Shown here piece after piece: positions 1-8,901 of a DNA stretch of 64,000 nt. Origin of the DNA: Clostridia bacterium (lineage in GTDB: Bacteria > Bacillota > Clostridia > Oscillospirales > CAG-272); the NCBI GenBank assembly GCA_017466445.1, contig JAFTUC010000029.1:124001-188000 (forward strand). Reading direction: 5' to 3'. A model generated the notes under the pieces. The model worked only from the letters and a program-made list of their open reading frames with translations, ran no database searches and was not told the origin of the DNA. The stretch's first letter is position 1; every line of letters begins with the position of its first letter. The position numbers and the translations under genes are program-made.

Positions 1-96
1 GACAGCAGGCACGTAGTGCTCTCCTCGCTTCCGACAGAATCCCTCGTATCAAGGCTCGACTCGCTCCTGTCTCAGGAAAATGAAGCACAGCAGTAA
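1..96 (+). CDS. remA: RemA-like regulator, C-terminal fragment (DUF370)
   Basis: Only the last 31 codons are present; the 5' part lies outside the window. The frame reads DSRHVVLSSLPTESLVSRLD and then a Glu/Gln-rich tail before TAA at 94. This matches the end of the RemA/DUF370 family, whose Bacillus members end with DSDHVILSAVQPETVAQRL. RemA is a small DNA-binding protein that activates matrix and osmoprotection genes. In many Clostridia remA heads the cluster gmk-rpoZ-priA-def-fmt; here rpoZ follows after 47 bases, so gmk is not between them. The identity rests on a short stretch plus gene order. Confidence 0.72.
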   Translation, partial: DSRHVVLSSLPTESLVSRLDSLLSQENEAQQ

Positions 97-143
97 AAAC
101 AGTACAAAACTTTTACCATAATTATCATAAGGAGAATATCAAA

Positions 144-452
144 ATGTTAATTCAACCCTCTATCGTAGATCTTACCAAGGATCAATACAACGCGTACACC
201 ATCGTTATCGCTGCCGCAAAGGGCGCAAGAATGGTTACCGACGAATACGTGGCTCAGAGAGAGCGCGCTGACAAGATGATCGCAAGCAAGGAGACCGACA
301 AGCCCCTTTGCGCGCTTATCGAGAGCGAATACCGTGACGAGAAGTCTGTAAAGGTCGCAGTAAGACGTCTTCACGAGGGCGATTACCGCATAACCAACGC
401 ACCCAATCTTGACGGAACTCTCGTTGAGGAAAATGAGAAAAGCGAGAGCTAA
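144..452 (+). CDS. rpoZ: DNA-directed RNA polymerase subunit omega
   Basis: 102 residues. Omega helps fold and stabilise the beta' subunit of RNA polymerase. The N-terminus has the family pattern PSI..L....YNAYTIVIAAAKGAR, equivalent to the usual Y.LV.AAAKRAR core, followed by a short acidic tail (VEENEKSES). A ribosome site AAGGAG (131-136) lies 7 bases before the ATG. It sits between remA and priA, the usual position in Clostridia. A hairpin with a T-run follows it (473-508). Confidence 0.85.
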   Translation: MLIQPSIVDLTKDQYNAYTIVIAAAKGARMVTDEYVAQRERADKMIASKETDKPLCALIESEYRDEKSVKVAVRRLHEGDYRITNAPNLDGTLVEENEKSES

Positions 453-472
453 GCGTCGACAACTGAAAATTC

Positions 473-508
473 GGCGAATGAATTTAAAGGATTTATTCGC
501 CTTTTTTA
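473..508 (+). terminator. Rho-independent terminator after rpoZ
   Basis: The arms GGCGAATGAAT and ATTTATTCGCC pair at 10 of 11 positions around a 7-base loop and are followed by six T. It may end part of the remA-rpoZ transcript before priA. Confidence 0.7.
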
Positions 509-548
509 TCCTTTGATCTACAAAAAACGGGAAAGGAGAGCACGGAGC

Positions 549-3017
549 ATGCCGTACAGAATAATCGGGGTCCACGTTCTGCAGATCCCATATCACGCAG
601 ACAGAGAATACGAATATTTTCTTCCGTCGGAGTTTGACAAGGACACCGCGCCCGGCTCTCTCGTCATCGTACCGTTCGGCGGCGGAAACAAGAAGGTAAA
701 CGCTCTCGTCGTTTCGCTTCGCACGGGCGAGGACGTATCTCTGTTCAAGCCCGCGCTTTCAAGGCTTTCGGGAATATCGCTAACAAGGGATCAGATCGAT
801 CTGTGCTTCTATCTTAAGGAGCATCTCTTCTGCTCGGTGGGTGACGCGGTCCGCGCGATGATACCGTCCTCGGCATTTTCAAGGATACACGAGATATACA
901 GGGCTCTGCCCGAGGCTGACGGACGTCCCGAGCTTAGTCAGAAGGCCCTCGTCGTATGGGACAGCATACGTCAGTCGGCAAACGGAATCAGTGTAGAAAG
1001 TCTTATCTTGCGATTCGGAAAAGAGGTAGTCTCGGTGCTTCCGAGGCTTATCGAACACTCGTACGTTGAAAAGATAACCGAGATACGCGACGGAATGCGC
1101 AAAAAGGAGCTCGAAACGGTGCATCTTAAGCTTTCAGCCGAGGAGACCGAAAGATACGTATCGGGTGACAAAAAGATCAGGGGCTCAAAGCGTATACTGA
1201 TACTTTCATATCTAATAGAAAACGGATCATGCCGTGCGGACGAGCTTTGCGAGCGCATCGGTGTGACGAAAAAGCAGATCCTGTCGCTGCTTGAATCGGG
1301 ACTTATCGAGATCGAAAAGCAGGAGATCTTCAGAAGTCCTTACGCTATCGGAATAGATGGCGAGCGCACGTCCGAGCTTTCCGAGCATCAGCGTGCGGCA
1401 TTTGAGAAGATAAGCGAGCTTATAGACTCGGGCGAAGCCAAGGCCGCCCTGCTTCACGGAATAACGGGAAGCGGAAAAACTCACGTTATAAAAGCGGCGA
1501 TTGACAGGGTCATATCGGTCGGTCGCAAGGTCATAATCCTTGTGCCCGAGATAGCGCTCACTCCACAGACGGTCAGCACCTTCTGCTCGTTTTACGGAGA
1601 CAAGGTAGCCGTATGGCACTCGGGTCTCTCGGCAGGAGAAAAGTACGACGCATGGCGCAGAATGGCGTCCGGTCAGGCCGAGATCTGTATCGGAACAAGA
1701 TCTGCGGTCTTCGCTCCCTTTTCCGATCTCGGAATGATAGTCATCGACGAGGAGCACGAGCACACATACAAATCGGAGCAGTCTCCGAAATATCACGCCC
1801 GCGACGTCGCGAGATTCAGATGTGCACAAAGCAAGGCTCTTATGCTCCTTTCCTCCGCGACTCCCTCGGTCGAGAGCTACTACAAGGCAAAGCTCGGAAA
1901 TTATTCTCTTATAGAGCTTACCGAGCGCTACAACAGTGCAAAGCTTCCCGACACGGTCATCTGCGACCTGCGTGCGGATGCGGAAAACGGAAATCTTTCA
2001 CCGATAGGCACCGTCCTTTCGGACGCGCTTACGAAAAATGCGGCAGAAAGATCGCAGAGCATACTCTTTATAAATCGCAGAGGATACAACAATTTTCTAT
2101 CGTGTACGACCTGCGGAGAGGTCGTGACCTGTCCGAGATGCAGCGTATCTCTGACCTATCACGCCAAAAGCAGCCGCGACAAATACGGATATCTGATCTG
2201 CCACTACTGCGGACATCGCGAGGACATTCCGAAAAGATGTCCCGAATGCGGATCGGAAACGGTAAGCTTTTTGGGATTCGGAACGCAAAGAGCGCAGGAG
2301 GCTATTGAGCAGTCGCTTCCCGGACTCAGCGTCATGAGAATGGATGCGGACACGACAAGTGCAAAATTCGCCTTTGACAGGATGCTCTCCGAATTCAGAA
2401 AGGGAGAAGCAGACGTTCTGATCGGAACCCAGATGGTAACCAAGGGTCACGACTTTCCCAACGTTGCTCTTGTCGGAGTTCTTCTTGCCGACACGTCACT
2501 TTATCTCGACGATTACAGGGCTAACGAACGCACCTTCGCTCTCATAACCCAGGTCATCGGACGGGCGGGCAGAGGCGAAAAAAAGGGGACGGCTGTAATA
2601 CAGACCTACATTCCCGATCATCCCGTGCTCCTCCTTGCCGCCGCGCAGGACTACAAGGCGTTTTACGAAAACGATATCGCGCTCAGAAAGGCTCTCGTCT
2701 TCCCTCCGTTCTGCGATATTGCACTCATATCGCTCTCATCCTCCGACGAAAAGATCCTTCTTAACGTATGCACTCTTTTTGCAAGAGAGCTGAAGGCTCT
2801 GATGGACGGAAAATTTAGCGACGTAAAGCTCTCTGTATTCGGTCCGTTTGAAGCACCCGTATACAAGATAAACGACGTATATCACATGCGTTTCGTAATA
2901 AAATGCAGATCGACAAGACGAACACGCGAGCTTTTCGCGGGTCTGCTTACCGATTTCCAGAAAAAATCAAACAAAAAGGTCTCATTCTCAATAGACATAA
3001 ACCCCGCAAGCCTATAG
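549..3017 (+). CDS. priA: Primosomal replication restart helicase PriA
   Basis: 822 residues from the ATG at 549, chosen because GAAAGGAG (531-538) is correctly spaced; an in-frame TTG at 513 would add 12 residues. PriA recognises stalled forks and reloads the replicative helicase. Visible are an N-terminal 3'-end binding region (YRIIGVHVLQIPYHADREYEYFLP), Walker A GITGSGKT, the helicase box DEEH, and eight zinc-ligand cysteines in CTTCGEVVTCPRC and CHYCGHREDIPKRCPECG. The C-terminal helicase motif QVIGRAGRG is intact. Length is typical. def starts 17 bases downstream, so the two are probably co-transcribed. Confidence 0.95.
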   Translation: MPYRIIGVHVLQIPYHADREYEYFLPSEFDKDTAPGSLVIVPFGGGNKKVNALVVSLRTGEDVSLFKPALSRLSGISLTRDQIDLCFYLKEHLFCSVGDAVRAMIPSSAFSRIHEIYRALPEADGRPELSQKALVVWDSIRQSANGISVESLILRFGKEVVSVLPRLIEHSYVEKITEIRDGMRKKELETVHLKLSAEETERYVSGDKKIRGSKRILILSYLIENGSCRADELCERIGVTKKQILSLLESGLIEIEKQEIFRSPYAIGIDGERTSELSEHQRAAFEKISELIDSGEAKAALLHGITGSGKTHVIKAAIDRVISVGRKVIILVPEIALTPQTVSTFCSFYGDKVAVWHSGLSAGEKYDAWRRMASGQAEICIGTRSAVFAPFSDLGMIVIDEEHEHTYKSEQSPKYHARDVARFRCAQSKALMLLSSATPSVESYYKAKLGNYSLIELTERYNSAKLPDTVICDLRADAENGNLSPIGTVLSDALTKNAAERSQSILFINRRGYNNFLSCTTCGEVVTCPRCSVSLTYHAKSSRDKYGYLICHYCGHREDIPKRCPECGSETVSFLGFGTQRAQEAIEQSLPGLSVMRMDADTTSAKFAFDRMLSEFRKGEADVLIGTQMVTKGHDFPNVALVGVLLADTSLYLDDYRANERTFALITQVIGRAGRGEKKGTAVIQTYIPDHPVLLLAAAQDYKAFYENDIALRKALVFPPFCDIALISLSSSDEKILLNVCTLFARELKALMDGKFSDVKLSVFGPFEAPVYKINDVYHMRFVIKCRSTRRTRELFAGLLTDFQKKSNKKVSFSIDINPASL

Positions 3018-3034
3018 GGCGGAAAGGAAAAGAA

Positions 3035-3523
3035 ATGGCAATACTTACTATAAGAACGGACAGCGATCCCATACTTTCAAAGGTCTGCCGTCCGGTTGAG
3101 GAAATAACTCCGAGAATACTCACCCTTCTCGACGATATGGTGGACACCATGAGGCAGGCCGAGGGAGTCGGTCTCGCGGGTCCTCAAGTCGGCGTGCTTC
3201 GCAGAATAGTCGTGGTCGAATGCACTCCCGGTGAGGTATATGAGCTCATAAATCCGGTAATAACCGAGCGCGACGGCGTTCAGCTCGGCAAGGAGGGCTG
3301 TCTTTCACTGCCCGGTCAGTGCGGCATAGTCTCCCGTCCTATGAACGTTACCGTTGAAGCGACAAACAGAAAGGGTGAGCGCTTTACCGTGACCGGAAGC
3401 GGTCTTCTTGCGCGTGCCTTCTGTCACGAGCTCGATCATCTCGACGGAAAGCTTTACCCGCAGGTCGCTCAGCGTATGCTCACCTACGAGGAAATGATGA
3501 AGGCGAGCGAGGAGCAGTCCTGA
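3035..3523 (+). CDS. def: Peptide deformylase
   Basis: 162 residues. The enzyme removes the formyl group from the initiator Met of new proteins. All three family motifs are present: GVGLAGPQVG (motif 1), EGCLSLPG (motif 2, Cys metal ligand) and HELDHLDG (motif 3, HExxH). The open frame extends upstream inside priA, but GGAAAGGA (3021-3028) and the MAILTIRT start fix the ATG at 3035. It lies directly before fmt, which adds the formyl group that Def removes. Motif 1 has Gly where most homologues have Ala (GLAAPQ), a common variation. Confidence 0.95.
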   Translation: MAILTIRTDSDPILSKVCRPVEEITPRILTLLDDMVDTMRQAEGVGLAGPQVGVLRRIVVVECTPGEVYELINPVITERDGVQLGKEGCLSLPGQCGIVSRPMNVTVEATNRKGERFTVTGSGLLARAFCHELDHLDGKLYPQVAQRMLTYEEMMKASEEQS

Positions 3524-3566
3524 CATTAGGGATCACCATCCTCAAAAAAAGGAGGCGTATTACACT

Positions 3567-4517
3567 ATGAAGATATTATTTATGGGAACTCCCGATTTTG
3601 CGGTCGATAGCTTTTCTTCTCTTTGCAGGGAGTTCACGGTAGTCGGTGCCATCACTCAGCCCGACAGACCCAAGGGAAGAGGCTACACGCTCACTCCTCC
3701 GCCCGTAAAAGCAAAGGCTCTTGAGCTCGGTATTCCCGTATATCAGCCTGAAACGCTTAGGGACGGCGCCATAAAGGAGCTTCTTGAGGATCTCTCTCCC
3801 GATCTTATAGCGGTCGTCGCATACGGAAAGATACTGCCGTCATATGTTCTCGATTTTCCGAAATACGGATGCATAAATCTACACGGCTCTCTGCTTCCGA
3901 AATACCGCGGAGCCGCTCCCATGCAGCGAGCTATAATTAACGGAGAGGAATTCACGGGACTCACAACGATGTACATGGCAAAGGGTCTCGACACGGGCGA
4001 TATGCTCGAAAAAATCACCGTTCCTATCGGTGAAGATGACAATTTCGAGGACATCCACGACCGACTCGCGTCGATCGGTGCCTCCCTGCTCGTCTCGACA
4101 GTAAAAAAGCTCGAGAGCGGAGACATAGTTCCCGAAAAGCAGGACGATTCTCTTTCGACCTACGCTGCAAAGATAGAAAAAGAGGACTGCGTTACTGATT
4201 TTTCAAAAAGCGCAAAGGAGATACACGATCTTATAAGAGGTCTTTCTCCCATTCCGCTCGCATTTGCTTATCTTAACGGAAAAATGCTCAAGATAAAGGC
4301 ATCGAAAATAGCAAAGCGCGACGGATCGCACGGAAAGCCGGGCGAGGTCATTTCTGTCGGCGCTGTCGGCATCGAGGTGGCCTGCAAAAGCGGAAGCGTT
4401 CTCATAACAGAGCTGATCCCCGAGGGCAAAAAGGCAATGAGCGCCTCAGCCTTCGTAAACGGACGCGGAGCATCCGTGGGCGATATTCTTCTTTCGTCAA
4501 GGCAGAGCAGCATATGA
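3567..4517 (+). CDS. fmt: Methionyl-tRNA formyltransferase
   Basis: 316 residues, normal length. It transfers formyl from 10-formyl-THF to Met-tRNA(fMet). The N-terminal Rossmann-type transferase domain carries the hallmark GCINLHGSLLPKYRGAAP (about 101-118), with catalytic Asn104 and His106, and Asp142 in KGLDTGDM. The C-terminal OB-fold domain begins near residue 205. The ribosome site is AAAGGAGG (3547-3554). Its stop overlaps the start of rsmB in an ATGA, which indicates translational coupling. Confidence 0.96.
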   Translation: MKILFMGTPDFAVDSFSSLCREFTVVGAITQPDRPKGRGYTLTPPPVKAKALELGIPVYQPETLRDGAIKELLEDLSPDLIAVVAYGKILPSYVLDFPKYGCINLHGSLLPKYRGAAPMQRAIINGEEFTGLTTMYMAKGLDTGDMLEKITVPIGEDDNFEDIHDRLASIGASLLVSTVKKLESGDIVPEKQDDSLSTYAAKIEKEDCVTDFSKSAKEIHDLIRGLSPIPLAFAYLNGKMLKIKASKIAKRDGSHGKPGEVISVGAVGIEVACKSGSVLITELIPEGKKAMSASAFVNGRGASVGDILLSSRQSSI

Positions 4518-5809
4518 ACGCGCGGGCATCTGCATATACTATACTTAGAGAGAGCGAGCGTTCGGACAAATACGTTGCGATCGCGCTTGACTCGCATTTT
4601 TCGTCAAACGAGTACTCATCCGAGGATCGTGCTCTGATCTCGGCGCTCGTATACGGAGTCACCGAAAGAAGGATCACTCTCGACTATCTGATATCGGTAT
4701 TTACAGGCAAAAAGCCGAGCGCGCTCGACAAAGAGGTCTTAACGATCCTGCGTCTCGGAATGTATCAAATACTCTATCTTGAAAAGATACCCGACAGTGC
4801 CGCAGTAAACGAAAGCGTAAAGCTCGCATCAAAATATGCTTCACGTTCAAAGAGCTTTATAAACGCCGTTCTGCGCCGTCTGTGCCGAGAAAAGGACGAC
4901 CTTCCCTTGCCAAGCGACCCGATCGATCGAGAGGTCATCGAAAGCTCGGTTCCCAAGGAGCTCTGCCTTCATTTCATGAAGGATTATCCCGACTCGTATC
5001 GGGAGATAATATACAGTGCAAACTCACGTCCGAGACTTACTCTCACCGCAAATACGCTGAGAATATCCCGTGACGCTCTCGCCGCCTCTCTGAAAGACTC
5101 GTGCGAGCTGTGCGAGGACTCGGAAAGAGGTATCCGTCTTACGGAAAATCTCCCGATCTCGCAGTTTGATGAGCTTAAAAACGGACTTTGCTACGTTCAG
5201 GACGAGGCTTCACAGATCGCCGTGTCCGCACTCGGTGCAAGGGCAGGCGAGACCGTTATAGACGTATGCGCATGTCCGGGCGGAAAATCCTTTTTCGCCG
5301 CGCTTTCAATGGAAAACAGAGGAAAGATCTACGCATTCGACCTTCACGCATCCAAGCTTTCCCTTATAGAAAATCAGGCAGCAAGGCTTGGAATAAGCAT
5401 TATCGAGGCATCGGAGCACGATTCTACCGAGCCGAGAGCCGATCTTATCGGCAAGGCTGACAGGGTCATTTGCGATCTTCCCTGCTCGGGTCTCGGCGTG
5501 CTCGCCAAAAAGCCCGAGATACGTCACAAAAGCATTTCCGAGCTTTCCGAGCTTGACGGGATTCAGGAAAGGATCCTTATATCCTCTGCGAAATATCTAA
5601 AGGTCGGAGGCACTCTTCTCTATTCCACCTGCACGCTCAGAAAAGCGGAAAACGAGGAAAGGATCCTCAATTTTCTGAAAAACGATCCTGATTTTTCTCT
5701 TTTACCCTTCAAGGTCGGATCAGTAGAAGCGCCAAACGGCTACACGACTCTTATACCGAACGGCAAAAGAGACGGATTTTTTATAGCAATTCTTAAAAAA
5801 ACAAAATAA
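4514..5809 (+). CDS. rsmB: 16S rRNA m5C967 methyltransferase RsmB
   Basis: 431 residues. It has an N-terminal NusB-like RNA-binding domain (about 1-145) and a C-terminal SAM-dependent methyltransferase domain. The SAM site is DVCACPGGKSFFAAL. The two catalytic cysteines of RNA m5C methylases lie in CDLPCSGLGVLAKKPEIR and YSTCTLRKAENE. It starts inside the fmt stop codon (ATGA), and the fmt-rsmB pairing is common in bacteria. The reaction is C5 methylation of a 16S rRNA cytosine using SAM; the exact nucleotide is assumed from the family. Confidence 0.95.
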   Translation: MNARASAYTILRESERSDKYVAIALDSHFSSNEYSSEDRALISALVYGVTERRITLDYLISVFTGKKPSALDKEVLTILRLGMYQILYLEKIPDSAAVNESVKLASKYASRSKSFINAVLRRLCREKDDLPLPSDPIDREVIESSVPKELCLHFMKDYPDSYREIIYSANSRPRLTLTANTLRISRDALAASLKDSCELCEDSERGIRLTENLPISQFDELKNGLCYVQDEASQIAVSALGARAGETVIDVCACPGGKSFFAALSMENRGKIYAFDLHASKLSLIENQAARLGISIIEASEHDSTEPRADLIGKADRVICDLPCSGLGVLAKKPEIRHKSISELSELDGIQERILISSAKYLKVGGTLLYSTCTLRKAENEERILNFLKNDPDFSLLPFKVGSVEAPNGYTTLIPNGKRDGFFIAILKKTK

Positions 5810-5830
5810 ACCATCAGAAAGGAACAAAAA

Positions 5831-6538
5831 ATGTTTTATATCGATTGGACGTACGTCGTTCTCGTTCTTCCCGCCGTGATCTTCGCAATGTGGGCAAGCA
5901 TGCGTGTAAACAGGACCTTTGAAAAATATTCAAAGCAGATATCTGCGCGCCGTATGACCGGTGCCGAGGCAGCCGAGCGTGTTCTCAGATCAAACGGAGT
6001 CTACGGAGTCCGTATCGAGCGTGTTGGCGGAAAGCTGACCGATCATTACGATCCCAAAGCAAACGTTATACGCCTTTCGGAGGGAGTATACGACGGTATC
6101 TCGACTGCGGCTATCGGAGTTGCCGCTCACGAAGCTGGACACGCGGTCCAGCACGCACAGAATTACGCTCCCATAAAGGTCAGATCGGCTATAGTTCCCG
6201 TTACAAACATCGGATCAAAGCTTTCTATGCCCCTGATAGTCGCAGGAATACTTCTTTCCTATCTCGGACCTAAATACGCGCTCATCGCGTACGCGGGAGT
6301 TGCCGCATTCGGACTCTGCGTTCTCTTTCAGCTCGTTACGCTTCCTACGGAGTTCAACGCCAGCAGCAGAGCGATAAAGGCTATCGAGGACTGCGGTATC
6401 CTCTCGTCAAGCGAGATCGAGGGCTCTAAAAAAGTTCTTTCGGCCGCCGCTCTTACCTACGTTGCGGCGCTTGCTGTCACCCTTATGCAGTTTATAAGGC
6501 TTTTCCTCATGGTCTCGAGCTTGAACAGAAGAGATTAA
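5831..6538 (+). CDS. Membrane zinc metallopeptidase, YugP family
   Basis: 235 residues. A hydrophobic segment near the N-terminus (about 7-24) is followed by the zinc motif HEAGH (100-104) within AAHEAGHAVQHAQ, then further hydrophobic segments at about 135-175 and 205-230. This is the YugP-like neutral zinc metallopeptidase family (Zn_peptidase_2). Substrates are not known. It is the last gene of the remA-rpoZ-priA-def-fmt-rsmB run, 21 bases after rsmB with AGAAAGGAA upstream, and a strong terminator follows. The same family often appears in this cluster in Clostridia. Confidence 0.85.
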   Translation: MFYIDWTYVVLVLPAVIFAMWASMRVNRTFEKYSKQISARRMTGAEAAERVLRSNGVYGVRIERVGGKLTDHYDPKANVIRLSEGVYDGISTAAIGVAAHEAGHAVQHAQNYAPIKVRSAIVPVTNIGSKLSMPLIVAGILLSYLGPKYALIAYAGVAAFGLCVLFQLVTLPTEFNASSRAIKAIEDCGILSSSEIEGSKKVLSAAALTYVAALAVTLMQFIRLFLMVSSLNRRD

Positions 6539-6540
6539 AC

Positions 6541-6579
6541 AAAAAATCGGTTGTCCGTTTCCGAACAACCGATTTTTTT
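6541..6579. terminator. Bidirectional terminator
   Basis: AAAAAATCGGTTGT pairs with ACAACCGATTTTTTT across a short loop. The sequence separates the plus-strand zinc peptidase from the minus-strand SDR gene and works in either direction; it overlaps the SDR stop by two bases. Confidence 0.85.
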
Positions 6580-7318
6580 ATTTGTTATACATAACGTATC
6601 TTCCGCCGTCAGCAAGGAAGCAGGTTCCGTTGATGAACGCTCCCTTTTCGGAGGCAACGTACATGATAAGATCGACGATCTCCTGCGTATCTGCCGCTCT
6701 TCCGATGAGAGTTTTCATATTTGCCATTGCATCGCGTGTCAGGACGGGTCCGGGTGCGATGCAAACACATCTGATATTATAAGGCGCTCCGGCAAGAGCT
6801 ATCGACTTTGTAACACCGTGCATAAGCGCGCTCTTTGACGCGGCATAAGCGACTGCGGCAGAGCTTCCCTCCGCACCCGTTATGGATCCGAGGTGGATTA
6901 TCACGCCGCTGTTTTGCTTTACCATCTGCGCCATCACCGCGTGATCGAAATATATGGCGCCCTTAAGGTTAAGGTCTATTCCGAAATCGTAAGTCTCGAT
7001 CGGGATCTCCCAGAAATTTCCGCCCTGATTGCAGAGTCTCGTTTCCGCTCCGCCCGCACAGCAGATGAGGATATCTATCGTGGAAAAGACCTCGACTGCC
7101 TTATCCCTTGCCATAACGGCATCCTCGTATTTCGTTACGTCGGCGCGAATTACAAGGATCCTGTCGCCGTACTCGGAAAGGCTCTCCTTCACCTTATTAA
7201 GAGCGTCCTCGTTTATATCGACGAGAACTACGTTATATCCCTCTTTGGCGTAGCATGTGCCGGCAAGAAGCGCAATTCCCGACGCTCCGCCCGTAAGCAT
7301 TACAGTTTTCGTACTCAT
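6578..7318 (-). CDS. SDR-family NAD(P)-dependent oxidoreductase
   Basis: 246 residues, classical short-chain dehydrogenase size. The cofactor loop is TGGASGIA near the N-terminus (TGxxxGIG with Ala in the last position). The NNAG-equivalent is CCAGGAE, the catalytic Ser is in IHLGSITGAEGS, and the YxxxK pair is in YAASKSALMHG. The region after the active site (CIAPGPVLTRD) is typical. The substrate cannot be told. It is downstream of spoVAEb on the same strand with a 104-base gap and its own ribosome site GAGAGGAG, so it may be separately transcribed and need not be a sporulation gene. Confidence 0.85.
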   Translation of the reverse strand: MSTKTVMLTGGASGIALLAGTCYAKEGYNVVLVDINEDALNKVKESLSEYGDRILVIRADVTKYEDAVMARDKAVEVFSTIDILICCAGGAETRLCNQGGNFWEIPIETYDFGIDLNLKGAIYFDHAVMAQMVKQNSGVIIHLGSITGAEGSSAAVAYAASKSALMHGVTKSIALAGAPYNIRCVCIAPGPVLTRDAMANMKTLIGRAADTQEIVDLIMYVASEKGAFINGTCFLADGGRYVMYNK

Positions 7319-7422
7319 TTTGATATTTCTCCTCTCAAGGATTTTTCTTCATTTTATCACACGGAGACATATTTTAAAAGGAAATATAATATCAAAAAAA
7401 GGTACGATACTATCAAACTAAA

Positions 7423-7776
7423 TTATTTCGCCTTACTTTTGAACACAAGAGCGGACGCAAGAGCGGCGACAACGGTAACGCTTATTCCCGCACTCGATGC
7501 GCTGAGTCCTCCCGTAAACGCGCCGATAAGACCGTCCTTTGCTACCGCGTCCATGACTCCCTTTGCAAGGACGTTTCCAAATCCGGTAAGCGGTACAGAC
7601 GCTCCGCATCCCGCAAGCTCAACAAGTCTTCCGTATATCCCGAGCGATCCGAGAACGGTTCCCGTGACGACGTATATAACGAGTATCCGCGCAGGCGTAA
7701 GCTTTGTGTATTCTATAAGAAGCTGTGCGGGTATACAAAGCGCTCCGCCAACCAAAAAAGCCCATAAAAACTGCAT
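7423..7776 (-). CDS. spoVAEB: Stage V sporulation protein SpoVAEb
   Basis: 117 residues, the usual size. It is a multi-spanning membrane protein (MQFLWAFLVGGALCIPAQLLIEYTKL at its start gives the first segment) and contains the family pattern GCGASVPLTGFGNVLAKGVMDA. The start at 7776 is supported by AAAGGAATGATGTTATG; a longer frame up to 7818 would overlap spoVAD and lacks support. SpoVA proteins form the inner-membrane channel that moves dipicolinic acid into the forespore and out at germination. It sits 4 bases downstream of spoVAD as in other spore formers. It is a paralogue of spoVAC, 8 kb away. Confidence 0.9.
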   Translation of the reverse strand: MQFLWAFLVGGALCIPAQLLIEYTKLTPARILVIYVVTGTVLGSLGIYGRLVELAGCGASVPLTGFGNVLAKGVMDAVAKDGLIGAFTGGLSASSAGISVTVVAALASALVFKSKAK

Positions 7777-7780
7777 AACA

Positions 7781-8782
7781 TCATTCCTTTCCCTTTTCGG
7801 ACGCTGAAAAATGCACAAGATGCGCCACCGACGGTATCGTAAGTCCCTGCTGAAGAGTCAGCGGGCTCATAAGCGCGCCCGTTCCGATAAAGAGGACGTT
7901 TTTTAATTTTCCCGACGCTATCTCGGGAAGGATCTTGCATCCGAGCACGAGTGCACTGCATCCGCATCCCGAACCGCCGGCATGCATATCCTGATTTTCT
8001 CTGTCGAAAACGATAAGACCGCAGTCGTTATAAGCCTCACCGAGCTTCATTCCTCTTTTTGCCATCAGCTCGCTTACGATACTGTAGCCCTCATATCCGA
8101 GATCTCCCGTGACTATAAGATCGAAATCGGACGGTCTTGCCCCACTTTTTTCAAAATAGCTCAAAAGAGTATCTATCGCGGCAGGTGCCATTGCCGCACC
8201 CATATTGTTTATATCCTTTATTCCGCCGTCACGTACTGTTCCGAAAAGCACCTCGGAGACCTCGACCTGTGATTTTTCATCTCCTACAATAAAGGCTCCC
8301 GACGCGGTGACCGTATGCTGGGAGGTCGGAGTGCGCTGTCCTCCGTACTCAAGAGGAAAACGGAACTGCCTTTCTGCCGAGCAAAAATGCGAGGAGGTCA
8401 CCGCTCCCACGTTTTTTGCGTATCCCGAGGCTACCGAAAGCGAGGCGAGCGCTATCGACTGCGCGCAGGTCGAGCAGGCTCCGTAAAGCCCTATAAGCGG
8501 TCTTTCAAAGCCCGAAAGCCCGTAGCTCGACGAGGTACACTGATTCATAAGATCGCCCGCAAAAATACAGTCCACCGTCTTGCCGCGCTCAAGCTTTGCA
8601 AGCGCGCCCGAAAAGGCGAGTCTTTGCATCTCGCTTTCCGATTTTTCCCACGTATCCTTCATAAATCGATCGTCAATCGAATATTCGGATATCAGATGTC
8701 CTATCGGACCCTCCTTTTCCCTTCGTCCCGACACGGCGTGCCATGACTGCACGTACGGTCTTCTTTCAAATCTTATATACAT
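7781..8782 (-). CDS. spoVAD: Stage V sporulation protein SpoVAD
   Basis: 333 residues, close to the roughly 338 typical of SpoVAD. It has a thiolase/KAS-like fold without membrane segments: GLYGACSTCAQSIALA (acyl-enzyme-like Cys region), NNMGAAMAPAAIDTL, the LIVTGDLGYEG strand, and a C-terminal FIGTGALMSPLTLQQG. SpoVAD is the peripheral subunit that binds dipicolinic acid for the SpoVA channel. The ATG follows AAAGGAAG. Its normal upstream partner spoVAC is not adjacent but lies 6.7 kb away on the same strand, separated by plus-strand accessory genes. It therefore needs its own promoter; no clear sigma-G box was seen in the 119-base gap. Confidence 0.93.
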   Translation of the reverse strand: MYIRFERRPYVQSWHAVSGRREKEGPIGHLISEYSIDDRFMKDTWEKSESEMQRLAFSGALAKLERGKTVDCIFAGDLMNQCTSSSYGLSGFERPLIGLYGACSTCAQSIALASLSVASGYAKNVGAVTSSHFCSAERQFRFPLEYGGQRTPTSQHTVTASGAFIVGDEKSQVEVSEVLFGTVRDGGIKDINNMGAAMAPAAIDTLLSYFEKSGARPSDFDLIVTGDLGYEGYSIVSELMAKRGMKLGEAYNDCGLIVFDRENQDMHAGGSGCGCSALVLGCKILPEIASGKLKNVLFIGTGALMSPLTLQQGLTIPSVAHLVHFSASEKGKE

Positions 8783-8844
8783 TTTTCTTCCTTTGTTTTT
8801 ATTTTTATTCTTCGCAGAAAGAGAAAAAATATTCTTTTTACTTA

Positions 8845-8873
8845 TTTACATAAGCAAAACTTCGTGATATAAT
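8845..8873 (+). promoter_or_regulatory. Sigma-A promoter for the FliB-like gene
   Basis: TTTACA (8845-8850) and TATAAT (8868-8873) are 17 bases apart, with an extended -10 TG. The FliB-like start lies 28 bases beyond. Confidence 0.7.
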
Positions 8874-8901
8874 AAACAAAAAGTGCGAAGGAGACGCAGA
8901 C

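Noticed and set aside
7319..7422. SDR gene as a fourth spoVA gene
   Set aside because: There is a 104-base AT-rich gap and an own ribosome site; SDR proteins are not part of the SpoVA channel.
8783..8870. Sigma-G promoter for spoVAD
   Set aside because: GAATA-like and AAGAATA boxes can be found, but they match the consensus too poorly in AT-rich DNA.
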